From Georgenia sp. EYE_87 (GTDB lineage: Bacteria; Actinomycetota; Actinomycetes; Actinomycetales; Actinomycetaceae): a stretch of DNA of 64,000 bases. The stretch covers positions 1-64,000 of the forward strand of contig NZ_JAHXNL010000016.1 in the NCBI RefSeq assembly GCF_023148685.1, written 5' to 3'. The notes beneath the pieces were generated by a model, which worked only from the letters and a program-made list of their open reading frames with translations, was not told where the DNA came from and did not search any database. Numbering within the stretch: position 1 is the first letter of the stretch; the number at the start of each line of letters is the position of its first letter. Made by a program: the position numbers and the translations under genes. Below are positions 10,143-18,496 of the stretch, piece after piece.

Positions 10143-10526
10143 TCAGCGCCCGCGCTCCTCGTTACGCCGGTTCCACCTGTCTTCCTGACGCTGCATGAAC
10201 CCGCCGGAGGGCGGCACCTTGCCGCCCGGTCGACGGATCCCACCACGGCCACCCCCGCGGGACGCGCCACCGCGCGGCCCCGTGATGGCGAGCAGGACGC
10301 CGCCGAGCATGGCAACGAAGCCGAGCACCCCGAGCCAGATGTACCCGGTGGCGACACCACCGATCAGGCCGCCCAGGCCCACCAGGAAGAGCAGGATGCC
10401 CAGGCTCAGCCGACGCACGTTCGGCCGAGGCCGGTCGGCGAGCGTGTTGGCGAGCCGAGGGTCATCAGAGCGCAGCTGCTGCTCCATCTGCTGAAGCATG
10501 CGCTGCTCGTATTCGGAGAGAGGCAT
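10143..10526 (-). CDS. DUF3040 membrane protein
   Basis: Small actinobacterial membrane protein of 127 residues. The N-terminus carries the family pattern MPLSEYEQRMLQQMEQQL, then a basic stretch, two closely spaced membrane segments at about 40-58 and 64-80, and a Gly/Arg/Pro-rich cytoplasmic tail. The biochemical function is unknown. It lies 46 nt downstream of dinB on the same strand, an arrangement seen in many actinobacteria, and probably shares its transcript. The tail resembles low-complexity tails in other proteins of this window. Confidence 0.85.
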   Translation of the reverse strand: MPLSEYEQRMLQQMEQQLRSDDPRLANTLADRPRPNVRRLSLGILLFLVGLGGLIGGVATGYIWLGVLGFVAMLGGVLLAITGPRGGASRGGGRGGIRRPGGKVPPSGGFMQRQEDRWNRRNEERGR

Positions 10527-10572
10527 CGGACCTCCAGTCTCGCCACGTCCCGTCGCACCGACGGTGTAAGGA

Positions 10573-11826
10573 TCAGGATAGGTCCCCCGACCCGCTCTTG
10601 AAAGCGGAGTGCCGATTGTTGCCCAGCAGTGATGCCGGCCGGAGGATCTGCGAGCCGAACCGGGCCCGGACTCCGTCCATCGCGCGCTCGGCTAGCGCCT
10701 GCTGCGGGTCGTCGTCGAGCGCCGACTGCACGCCCGTGGTGGCGGCCGCGGAGAGCCGCTCGGCACGGACCCCGAGCAGGCGGACGCCCGCGCGCGGGAT
10801 CTCGACGCCGGCGAGGAGGTCGCGAGCGGCCGCGTGGATGTCGTGCGCGAGGTCGGTCGGGACCGCGAGCGTCCGGGAGCGCGTCAACGTGGTGAAGTCG
10901 GCGTGACGGACCTTGATGGCCACGGTCCACGTCACCATGCCGTCGGCACGCAGCCGGGCCGCGCACTCGTGGCTCTGACGCAGGAGCACGCGCTCCAGCT
11001 GAGCCCGGTCGGCGATGTCCTCCGCGAAGGTCGTCTCCGTGCCGACCGACTTCTCGGCCCGCGTCGGTTCGACCCGGCGGGTGTCCACGCCCCACGCGAG
11101 CTCGTGCAGGCGCTGGCCGGCGGCCACGCCCAGCATCCGGTGGAGCGCGGTGAGGGGCGTGGCGGCCAGCCCGGCGACCGTGTCGATACCGTGCCGCCCG
11201 AGCATCTCCTGCGTCTTCTCCCCCACGCCCCACAGCGCCCCGACAGGCAGGGAGTGCAGGAACGGCACCGTGGCGTCGGCCGGCACGAGCAGCAACCCGT
11301 CCGGCTTGGCGTGGGTCGACGCCAGCTTCGCGACATGCTTGCTGGACGCGACACCGACGGAGGCCGGCACGCCCGAGCGTCGGTGGACCTCCGCACGCAC
11401 CCAGCGGGCGATCTCGACGGGAGAGCCCATCCGCCGGACGGCGCCGGTGACGTCGAGAAAGGCCTCGTCGATGCTGACCTGCTCCATGACCGGCGTCACC
11501 TCGGCCAGGACGGACATGACCTTGCGGGAGACCTCGGCATAACGCGCGTGCCGGCCGGGGAGCACGACGGCCTGCGGGCACAGCACCTTGGCGCGCGTCG
11601 CGGGCATCGCCGAGTGAACGCCGAAGGCCCGAGCCTCGTAGCTGGCGGCGGCGACCACACCTCGGTGCTCCCCACCGACGATGACCGGCAGCCCCCGCAG
11701 CTCGGGGCGGTCGAGGATCTCGACGGAGACGAAGAAGGCGTCCATGTCGACGTGGAGGATCGTGCAGCCCGTGTCGTCCTCGCCCCAGGACCGGCGTGCG
11801 GCGGCGCTGCGCGGCGCTCTGCTCAC
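10573..11826 (-). CDS. dinB: DNA polymerase IV (Y family)
   Basis: Error-prone translesion polymerase of 417 residues. Catalytic acidic residues are visible in DMDAFF (Asp27) and SIDEAF (Asp120-Glu121). The palm/fingers, thumb and little-finger regions follow, with helix-hairpin-helix-like VGALWGVG near 185. I chose the GTG at 11826 because AGAGGAGG lies about 8 nt upstream; the open frame extends further 5' but only through sequence lying antisense to the divergent gene. No LexA-type box is visible in the 47-bp divergent gap, so SOS control is not evident. DUF3040 follows. Confidence 0.93.
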   Translation of the reverse strand: MSRAPRSAAARRSWGEDDTGCTILHVDMDAFFVSVEILDRPELRGLPVIVGGEHRGVVAAASYEARAFGVHSAMPATRAKVLCPQAVVLPGRHARYAEVSRKVMSVLAEVTPVMEQVSIDEAFLDVTGAVRRMGSPVEIARWVRAEVHRRSGVPASVGVASSKHVAKLASTHAKPDGLLLVPADATVPFLHSLPVGALWGVGEKTQEMLGRHGIDTVAGLAATPLTALHRMLGVAAGQRLHELAWGVDTRRVEPTRAEKSVGTETTFAEDIADRAQLERVLLRQSHECAARLRADGMVTWTVAIKVRHADFTTLTRSRTLAVPTDLAHDIHAAARDLLAGVEIPRAGVRLLGVRAERLSAAATTGVQSALDDDPQQALAERAMDGVRARFGSQILRPASLLGNNRHSAFKSGSGDLS

Positions 11827-11861
11827 CCGTGCCCCTCCTCTCGCCGGACCGGGGCCCAGGC

Positions 11862-11867
11862 TAACGT
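11862..11867 (+). promoter_or_regulatory. Probable leaderless -10 (TAACGT)
   Basis: TAACGT ends 6 nt before the GTG of the spermidine-synthase-like gene, and there is no ribosome-binding site. This is the geometry of leaderless actinobacterial transcripts. Confidence 0.5.
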
Positions 11868-11873
11868 GGCCGG

Positions 11874-12740
11874 GTGCCAGACCGCCGTCGCCGTCCCGCC
11901 GCCGCAGCGCCGAAGGTGCACGACCTTCCCACCGGGCCGGTGCAGACCTCGCTGGGCACGGCGAGCCTGCGACGGGACCCCGGCGCCCCCAACCGGGTGA
12001 CGCTGCTGCTCGGCAGCACGGAGAGCTCGCACCTCGACCTCGAGGATCCCGCGTACCTCGAGTTCGAGTACATGCAGCAGATGGCGGTGCTCCTCGACGC
12101 GTCACGTCCCGACGGACCGGTCCGTGCTCTCCACCTCGGCGGCGCCGGCTGCGCGTTTCCGCGGGCCCTCGAAGCCCGCCGTCCGGGGTCCACGCAGCTC
12201 GCCGTCGAGCTCGACGACGTGCTCGCCACCCTCGTGCGCCAGTGGTTCGACCTGCCGCGGGCACCTCGGCTGCGCATCCGGACGGGTGACGCCCGCGCGG
12301 TGACGGCCGCGCAGCGGCCGGGGTCGTGGGAGGTGGTCGTGCGGGACGTCTTCGCACACGCCGAGGTCCCGCGTCACGTGCGCACGCTGGAGGCGGCGGC
12401 CGAGGTCCGCCGTGCGCTCGTGCCCGGCGGGCTGTACCTGGTCAACCTGACCGACCGTCCGCCGCTGTACAAGGCACGCGCGGAGGTCGCGACGCTGCAG
12501 GAGGTCTTCGCCGACGTCCAGCTGGTGGCCGACCCGGGCATCCTGCGCGGCCGGCGCTACGGCAACCTGGTGCTCGCGGCGTCGGACGAGCCGCTGCCCG
12601 TCACGGACGTCGAGCGCGGGCTGCGCCGGCTGCCGCTGCCGGTCCGGCTCCTCCACGGTGCGGAGCTCGACGGCTTTCGCGGCACCGTTCCGCCGGTGCG
12701 GGACGAACCGGTGCCCGACGCTGCCCCGCCGGCGCGCTGA
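11874..12740 (+). CDS. Spermidine synthase-like methyltransferase-fold protein
   Basis: A 288-residue protein of the polyamine synthase fold: an N-terminal beta region, then a Rossmann-like core with HLGGAGCAFPR at about 84-94, an acidic loop (VELDD near 110) and RDVF near 152 where spermidine synthases have their catalytic aspartate region. No SAM decarboxylase gene lies nearby, so true spermidine synthesis is uncertain; many actinobacteria carry such orphans of unknown substrate. It is transcribed divergently from dinB and ends at a strong bidirectional terminator. The start is GTG. Confidence 0.75.
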   Translation: MPDRRRRPAAAAPKVHDLPTGPVQTSLGTASLRRDPGAPNRVTLLLGSTESSHLDLEDPAYLEFEYMQQMAVLLDASRPDGPVRALHLGGAGCAFPRALEARRPGSTQLAVELDDVLATLVRQWFDLPRAPRLRIRTGDARAVTAAQRPGSWEVVVRDVFAHAEVPRHVRTLEAAAEVRRALVPGGLYLVNLTDRPPLYKARAEVATLQEVFADVQLVADPGILRGRRYGNLVLAASDEPLPVTDVERGLRRLPLPVRLLHGAELDGFRGTVPPVRDEPVPDAAPPAR

Positions 12741-12760
12741 GCGACCCGAGCAAGAGCGAC

Positions 12761-12795
12761 GGGCCCGCCCCCGCGCGCAGCGCGGGGGCGGGCCC
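12761..12795. terminator. Bidirectional terminator
   Basis: Perfect 15-bp GC stem (12761-12775 with 12781-12795) around a 5-nt loop, between the convergent spermidine-synthase-like gene and the cold-shock gene. It can serve both strands. Confidence 0.85.
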
Positions 12796-12828
12796 GTGCG
12801 GGGCCGGCCGGCGTGAGCGGCCGGAAGG

Positions 12829-13035
12829 TCAGAGAGCGCGGACGTTCTCGGCCTGGGGGCCCTTGGGGCCCTGGGTGATCTCGAACTCGACGCGCTGGGC
12901 GTCCTCGAGGGAGCGGTAGCCGTCGGACTGGATCGCCGAGTAGTGCACGAACACGTCGGGGGCGTTGCCACCGTCCTGCTCGATGAAGCCGTAGCCCTTC
13001 TCGGAGTTGAACCACTTCACGGTTCCCTGTGCCAT
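12829..13035 (-). CDS. cspA: Cold shock protein CspA family
   Basis: Single-stranded nucleic-acid-binding OB-fold protein of 68 residues that acts as an RNA chaperone. RNA-binding motifs RNP1 (KGYGFI, 13-18) and RNP2 (VFVHYSAI, 28-35) are intact. GAAGGA lies about 9 nt before the ATG. About 350 nt of non-coding DNA lies upstream, enough for the long structured leader usual in cold-shock genes, but no specific cold-box element was identified. Confidence 0.95.
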   Translation of the reverse strand: MAQGTVKWFNSEKGYGFIEQDGGNAPDVFVHYSAIQSDGYRSLEDAQRVEFEITQGPKGPQAENVRAL

Positions 13036-13387
13036 CTTGCTGTGTCCTTCCGGGACGTCGTGGGCCAGCCCTGTGCCGAGCCCGTTCTCGCCGCACCTCG
13101 TCCCACTTCCTTGCCCGGGAACCGGCCCGCGAAGCGGAACGGTGCCCGTGGGGCTGGCCGTGACCCGCCCCGGACCGCACGTCAGGGAAACGCCGTTGCA
13201 ACGGCCACAGCATGGCAGAACTCACGTCGACGGACCAGGGATCTGCGGACGGATTCCGGCCCATGACCAGAACCTGCGACCCGGCGGTCAGAACCAGGGA
13301 CCCGGCGCCGTCCTGCCGCGGCCGGGGGGTCGGTGCGCCGGTCAGCCCTCGGGGCCCCGCTGCCGCGGCCGGAGACCCGGTGCGCGG
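13036..13387. other. Non-coding stretch between cspA and the MFS gene
   Basis: About 350 nt. The cspA-proximal half should hold the cspA promoter and leader. The distal half holds degenerate direct repeats that copy the 3' end of the MFS gene (13333-13412). No convincing coding sequence is seen. Confidence 0.55.
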
Positions 13388-13412
13388 TCAGCCCTTGGGG
13401 CCCCGCTGCCGT
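13333..13412. repeat. Duplication of the MFS gene 3' end
   Basis: The segment 13380-13412, which encodes the last codons and stop of the MFS gene, matches 13333-13366 at nearly every position with a one-base indel. A more diverged third copy precedes it near 13290-13325. The period is about 47 nt. The stop codon region is part of the repeated unit. Confidence 0.75.
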
Positions 13413-14776
13413 CGCAGGCGCGCCAGCACCTCGCGCACCGGCGGCACGACGACGCCCTCCTCGGCCATCCGGCGCCGGGTGGCCCGCCGGCAGACGAGCA
13501 GCCCAGCGAGGCCGACCGCCCACAGGAGCGCCTGGGAGGACATGGCGAGCCGGAAGTCGCCGAGGGTGTAGGCCCCGTCCGGGCGGACGACGTCGAGCAC
13601 CCACCCGACGAGGAAGATCGAGACGAGCGACGCCACGAACCCGCCGACGTTGACCAGGCCGGTCGCGGTCCCCAGCCGGGCCGCGGGGACGAAGGAGCGG
13701 GCGAAGTCGAAGCCGATGTTCGACGCCGTGGCCGAGACGGTCAGGACGATCACGAGGAGCGCCAGCTGCCACACCGGGCGCGGGGTGGCCGGGACCAGCA
13801 CCGACGCCCACACCACCATCGTCGCGACGACGGCCCCGAGCACCAGCCAGGAGCGACGGAGCGGGTGCCGGCCCTGGAGGTAGCCGGTGACCGGACCGGT
13901 GACCACGCCCGCGAGCGCGGCGAGCGTGAGCAGCGAGCTCGCGCCGGCGGTGCTCACCCCCTGCCCGGCGGTGAGGAAGGGGACGCCCCAGAGCAGCAGG
14001 AAGGTGTTCGTGGGGAACAGGCACACGAAGTGGGTGAAGAAACCCAGCCAGGTGCCCGGCTCACGGAGCACGGCGGAGATCGGCACGCGGGTGGGCTCGG
14101 CGGCCACCGGCGCGGCAGGCACCTCGGCGCCGGTGCCCACCGGCTGCACCGACTCGGACCGGCGGGCCGGGCGCGTGGGCCTAGCCGGGTGGTCCCGCAC
14201 GACGGCGAGGACGAGCACCGCCACGAAGACCCCCAGAGCCGCCAACGAGACGAAGGCCGTCGTCCATCCGGCTCCCAGCAGCAGCGCCAGGAACGGGACG
14301 GCGGAGATGATCTGACCGGTCTGCCCGATGATGCCGGTCATCTGGGTGAGCAGCGGGACACGCTGGCTCGGGAACCACGCCGGGACCAGACGGAGCACGG
14401 AGACGAAGGCTGTCGCGTCGCCGACCCCCACCAGCACCCGCGCCACGAGGGCGAGCGGGAGGGTGTCGACGAGCCCGAGCATGAGCTGACCGGCGGCGAG
14501 GATCAGGGCACCGGTGAAGATGACCTTCCGGCTGCCGACCCGGTCCAGGACGATCCCGACCGGGACCTGCGCCGCGGCGTAGACCCCGAGCTGGACGACG
14601 ACGAAGAGGGAGAGCACCGACGCCGAGATGTCGAAGCGCTCCACGGCCTGCAGCCCGGCGACACCCAGGGAGGTACGACCGGTGGTGGCGACGATGTACG
14701 CCGCCAGACCGGCCCCCCAGACCGTGGCAGCCACGCGCGAGGGGGCGGGGGCCTGGAACGGGGACACGGCTGCCAT
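13388..14776 (-). CDS. Major facilitator superfamily transporter
   Basis: Secondary transporter of 462 residues with about twelve membrane segments. The loop after helix 2 shows the MFS pattern (VPVGIVLDRVGSRKV, 71-85), and a Pro/Ala-rich cytoplasmic loop of about 40 residues (roughly 200-240) separates the two halves. It resembles nitrate/nitrite- or sugar-phosphate-like MFS carriers of actinobacteria, but the substrate cannot be read from sequence. The ATG at 14776 was used. Its 3' end is part of a direct repeat, and a 26-bp array lies just upstream, after the neighbouring gene's stop. Confidence 0.85.
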   Translation of the reverse strand: MAAVSPFQAPAPSRVAATVWGAGLAAYIVATTGRTSLGVAGLQAVERFDISASVLSLFVVVQLGVYAAAQVPVGIVLDRVGSRKVIFTGALILAAGQLMLGLVDTLPLALVARVLVGVGDATAFVSVLRLVPAWFPSQRVPLLTQMTGIIGQTGQIISAVPFLALLLGAGWTTAFVSLAALGVFVAVLVLAVVRDHPARPTRPARRSESVQPVGTGAEVPAAPVAAEPTRVPISAVLREPGTWLGFFTHFVCLFPTNTFLLLWGVPFLTAGQGVSTAGASSLLTLAALAGVVTGPVTGYLQGRHPLRRSWLVLGAVVATMVVWASVLVPATPRPVWQLALLVIVLTVSATASNIGFDFARSFVPAARLGTATGLVNVGGFVASLVSIFLVGWVLDVVRPDGAYTLGDFRLAMSSQALLWAVGLAGLLVCRRATRRRMAEEGVVVPPVREVLARLRRQRGPKG

Positions 14777-14817
14777 TGTCCCAGGCGGACTCGTCGCCCG
14801 CGGCCAGGGAGCCGGCC

Positions 14818-14895
14818 GCGGGCGATGAGTCTGCTCACAGGCGGCGGGCGACGGGTCTGCTCACGCGCAGCGGGCCAAGAGTCTGCTCACGCACC
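14818..14895. repeat. 26-bp tandem array, three copies
   Basis: Three consecutive 26-bp units (14818-14843, 14844-14869, 14870-14895), each with GTCTGCTCAC at the same offset. They lie between the stop of the PAC2-family gene and the MFS start on the minus strand, so they would form the 3' untranslated region of the former. Confidence 0.85.
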
Positions 14896-14909
14896 GCGGC
14901 CGGGGTAGG

Positions 14910-15845
14910 TCAGGCCTGCTCCGGCCGCCCGCCGTCGTCGCCCTGCTGCTCGGCCAGGAAGGCCTCGAGCTCGGCGCCGATCTGGTCCGCCGTCGGGATG
15001 GAGTCCGGCTCGGCCAGCAGCGTCTTGTGCGTCGGCTGCGCGGCCGCCTCCATGAAGGCGTCGTACTGCTGCTCGAGCGCGTGGACGACGGCGCCGACCT
15101 CCGCGGAGGCGGAGACCTGCGCCTCGATCAGGCGGGCGGTCTCGGCCGCGGCCGCCTCGAGCTCACCCACGGGCAGGGCGAGCCCGGTGCTCGCGGCGAC
15201 CTGCCGGACGAGCTCCGCGGCGGCCTGCGGGTACTCGGACTGCGCGAGATAGTGCGGGACGTTCGCCGCGAAGCCGAGGGCGTCGTGCCCGGTGCGCCCG
15301 AGCCGCAGCTCGAGGAGCCCGGCGACGCTCCCCGGGACCTGCACGCGACCCATGAGGTGGCGCTGCGGGTCGACGAGGCCGTCCCTGGTGGCGTGCGCGG
15401 TGACGCTGATCGGGCGGGTGTGCGGGACAGCCATCGGGATGCCCTGCAGGCCGATGGTGCGCTGCACACCGAGTGCGTCGACGAGGTCGATGACTGCGGC
15501 CGTGAAGCGGTCCCACTGCAGATCCGGCTCAGGGCCGTGCAGGAGCAGCAGCTCGGTGCCCTCGTCGTCGCGCAGACGGTCCAGGGCGATCACCGGCTCG
15601 TCGTAGTCGGTGTAGCTCCAGTCCTCGAACGTCATGGCGGGCCGACGCGAGCGGTAGTCGATGAGGGCGTCCGAGTCGAAGGTGACCACGCGCTCGGCAG
15701 GCAGGGAGTCGAGCAGGTGACGGGCCACCATCTCACCGGCGTGCCCGGCGTCGAGCGCCCCGCGCAGGGCGTGGACGAGCACCGGCACGGGCCCGTTGTC
15801 GAACGCCTCCGGGCTCACGGAGTACAGCTCCTGGGGATCGCGCAT
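14910..15845 (-). CDS. PAC2 family protein
   Basis: A 311-residue soluble protein of the PAC2 (proteasome-assembly-chaperone-like) family common in actinobacteria. Visible elements are an N-terminal PVLVHALRGALDAGHAG segment (family glycine region, about 20-36), LLHGPEPDLQW and GLQGIPMAVPHTRP in the core, and a C-terminal helical, acidic region. The function is unknown; a link to proteasome-type protein turnover is only suggested by the family name. I chose the ATG at 15845 because GAGGAGAGGAG lies upstream at good spacing; an ATG at 15890 is possible but overlaps a TAGGAAT that looks like a -10. Confidence 0.8.
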   Translation of the reverse strand: MRDPQELYSVSPEAFDNGPVPVLVHALRGALDAGHAGEMVARHLLDSLPAERVVTFDSDALIDYRSRRPAMTFEDWSYTDYDEPVIALDRLRDDEGTELLLLHGPEPDLQWDRFTAAVIDLVDALGVQRTIGLQGIPMAVPHTRPISVTAHATRDGLVDPQRHLMGRVQVPGSVAGLLELRLGRTGHDALGFAANVPHYLAQSEYPQAAAELVRQVAASTGLALPVGELEAAAAETARLIEAQVSASAEVGAVVHALEQQYDAFMEAAAQPTHKTLLAEPDSIPTADQIGAELEAFLAEQQGDDGGRPEQA

Positions 15846-16003
15846 GTCGGCGCTCCTCTCCTCTTCGTCACTTCGGTCAGTCTCTGCCATTCCTAACGTC
15901 GGGGGCGTCCGCATCATTCCACGCACCCCTCCGTCCGGGCGGTAGCGGTCCGAAAGGCGCGGTCCCAGCTGGCGGACCGCCTGCGGCACACGGCTTCGTG
16001 GCC

Positions 16004-16009
16004 GATAAT
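16004..16009 (+). promoter_or_regulatory. Candidate helD -10 (GATAAT)
   Basis: GATAAT is the best -10-like hexamer in the 231-nt divergent region between the PAC2 gene and helD. It would give a leader of about 60 nt. No clear -35 was found. Confidence 0.35.
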
Positions 16010-16076
16010 GGATGGCCGTGTGCCGCTGTCACACCCCCGTGCCGGCGTCACACACCGCAGACCACAAGGAGCTTGC

Positions 16077-18380
16077 GTGCCACGAGAGGCCACCACGCCT
16101 GAGCAGGCCGTGCCGGCCGCGACCGTTCGGGCGGCCGTCGCCGAGGAGCAGAGGTACCTGGACGTCGTGTACGCCAGGCTCGACGAGCTGCGCGCCGCGT
16201 ACCGCCAGCGGCTGGCGGAGGTAAGACGGGGCGGGCCGTCAGGCTCGCCGCAGAACCGCTCCGAGCGCGACGCGTTCGCGGCGCACTACGAGGACACCGT
16301 CGCGCGCCTCGACCACGTGGAGAACAGGCTCGTCTTCGGCCGCCTCGACCTGCGCGGTGCGCGGGACCCGCGCTACGTCGGACGCATCGGGATGTCGGAC
16401 GCCGAGCACGACCAGCTGCTGATCGACTGGCGCGCACCGAGCGCGCGGCCGTTCTACCAGGCGACCGCCGCCCACCCGGGCGACGTCGTGCGCCGTCGCC
16501 ACCTCATGACCCGCGCCCGCACGGTGGTGGGGGTGGAGGACGAGCTGCTGGACCACGCGCACCTCGACGAGGACGTGGCCGACGGCCTCACCGGCGAGGG
16601 AGCGCTCTTCGCCGCGATGTCCGCCGCCCGGGAGGGCCGGATGAGCGACATCGTCGCCACCATCCAGGCCGAGCAGGACGCCGTGATCCGGTCCCCGCTC
16701 GACGGCGTCCTGGTGGTCCAGGGCGGGCCGGGCACCGGCAAGACCGCGGTGGCGCTGCACCGGGCCGCCTACCTCCTCTACGCCCACCGCGAGCGCCTCG
16801 AACGCTCGGGGGTGCTGCTCGTGGGGCCCTCGCGCGTGTTCCTCCGCTACATCGAGCAGGTCCTCCCATCCCTCGGTGAGACGGACGTCGTCGCGACCAC
16901 CATGGCCGAGCTGCTGCCGGGGACCACGGCGACCGCGCCGGAGCCGGCCGAGGTCGCCGAGGTCAAGGGCCGCACCGCCATGGCCCACGTCCTGGCCCGC
17001 GCCGTCCGCGCGCTCCAGCGCGTCCCGGACGAGGTGCAGGAGCTCGACGTCGAGGGCGTGACCCTGCACCTGCGCCCGGAGGACGTGCGCACCGCCATGG
17101 CCCGCGCGCGCCGCAGCGGCCTGCCGCACAACCAGGCCCGGGAGACCTTCGCCCTGACGATCCTCGACACGCTCGTGCGGGAGTACGCGGCCGCCCGGGG
17201 CAACGACGGGGACGACCCCGAGGATCGGGCGTGGCTGCGCGAGGACGTCCGCACGGCCCGGGACGTGCGTCGCGCCGTGAACCTGTGCTGGATGCCCACC
17301 ACCGCGCACGGCCTTCTGGAGCGGCTCTACGCGCGTCCCGAGCTGCTCGCTCCCCATGCCCGCGGGCTCTCCCCGCGCGACCGTGAGCTGCTGCGCCGTG
17401 AGAAGGGCTCGCCGTGGACGGTGGCGGACGTGCCGCTGCTGGACGAGCTCGCCGAGCTGCTCGGCCCGCACGAGCAGGCGGAGTCGGCCCGAGCGGCCGC
17501 CGAGGCCCGGCTCCAGGCGGCGGAGGAGGTGCGCTACGCGCAGGAGGCCATCACCTCGCAGGGGCTGGGCATGGGGATGGTCAGCGCCGAGATGCTCGCC
17601 GAGCGCTTCGCGGCCACGGGCCCGCGGCTGACGACGGCGGAGCGCGCCGCCGGCGACCGGGCCTGGACCTACGGGCACGTCGTGGTCGACGAGGCGCAGG
17701 AGCTCTCCCCCATGGCCTGGCGCGCGCTGCTCCGCCGTTGCCCGTCCCGATCTATGACGGTCGTCGGCGACCTCGCCCAGCGCAGCGGGCACCGTCCCGC
17801 CCGGTCCTGGGAGGAGGTGCTCGGCGTCGCCGGCAGCGAGCACGTCCGCGAGGCCGTGCTCACCGTCAGCTACCGCACGCCCGCCACGGTGATGGACACC
17901 GCCACCGCGGTGATGACGGCACTCGACGCCGAGCCCGCCTACCCCGTGCGCGCCGCCCGCGACCTGCCCGACTCCCTGGCGACCACCCGGGCCGGGCCGG
18001 GTGAGCTGGCGGTGGTCACGGCCGCGGTGCTCCGCGACGAGCTCCGCGCCCTCGACGCCGGGGCCGGGCGGGGGGCCGGGCGTGTCGCCCTCATCGTGCC
18101 CCCGGGCGCCGAGCGCTCGCTGGGCACGGCCCTCCTCGTCGAGGACGACCTGCGGGAGGCGCTCACCTCCGGCCACGGCGACCCGCTCGGGGCACGCGTG
18201 GCCGTCGTCGACCCGGTCGAGGCGAAAGGACTGGAGTACGACGTCGTGGTGCTCGCCGAGCCCGCAGCCATCCTCGAGGGCGGTACGGGCGACCTGTACG
18301 TGGCGATGACCCGCCCCACCCGCCGATTGCACGTCGTGCACTCGGCCGACCTGCCGCCGGGCTTCGCGACCGGCGCCTGA
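16077..18380 (+). CDS. helD: HelD-like RNA polymerase-recycling ATPase
   Basis: UvrD/Rep-like superfamily 1 protein of 767 residues. A long N-terminal coiled arm with a charged loop (about 20-80) precedes Walker A GGPGTGKT at 216-223; Walker B (VVDEAQELSP) lies near 550, with helicase motifs IV-VI up to the C-terminus. HelD proteins push into stalled RNA polymerase and release it from nucleic acid; some actinobacterial members give rifamycin tolerance. The GTG at 16077 follows AAGGAG by 6 nt. The stop codon sits in the loop of a 6-bp inverted repeat (GGCGCC-TGA-GGCGCC), and GCGGGCGGAC repeats follow. Confidence 0.85.
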   Translation: MPREATTPEQAVPAATVRAAVAEEQRYLDVVYARLDELRAAYRQRLAEVRRGGPSGSPQNRSERDAFAAHYEDTVARLDHVENRLVFGRLDLRGARDPRYVGRIGMSDAEHDQLLIDWRAPSARPFYQATAAHPGDVVRRRHLMTRARTVVGVEDELLDHAHLDEDVADGLTGEGALFAAMSAAREGRMSDIVATIQAEQDAVIRSPLDGVLVVQGGPGTGKTAVALHRAAYLLYAHRERLERSGVLLVGPSRVFLRYIEQVLPSLGETDVVATTMAELLPGTTATAPEPAEVAEVKGRTAMAHVLARAVRALQRVPDEVQELDVEGVTLHLRPEDVRTAMARARRSGLPHNQARETFALTILDTLVREYAAARGNDGDDPEDRAWLREDVRTARDVRRAVNLCWMPTTAHGLLERLYARPELLAPHARGLSPRDRELLRREKGSPWTVADVPLLDELAELLGPHEQAESARAAAEARLQAAEEVRYAQEAITSQGLGMGMVSAEMLAERFAATGPRLTTAERAAGDRAWTYGHVVVDEAQELSPMAWRALLRRCPSRSMTVVGDLAQRSGHRPARSWEEVLGVAGSEHVREAVLTVSYRTPATVMDTATAVMTALDAEPAYPVRAARDLPDSLATTRAGPGELAVVTAAVLRDELRALDAGAGRGAGRVALIVPPGAERSLGTALLVEDDLREALTSGHGDPLGARVAVVDPVEAKGLEYDVVVLAEPAAILEGGTGDLYVAMTRPTRRLHVVHSADLPPGFATGA

Positions 18381-18496
18381 GGCGCCGCCGCCGGCCGCGC
18401 ACCCGCGGGCGGACAGGGCCGCGGGCGGACCGGGCCCGCGGGTCGGGCGCAGGTGAGCAACGCCACCCGCCCACCTGATGGACCGGCTTGCTCCGC

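Noticed and set aside
11827-12357. Longer N-terminus for dinB
   Set aside because: The upstream frame lies antisense to the spermidine-synthase-like gene. A good ribosome-binding site supports the GTG at 11826.
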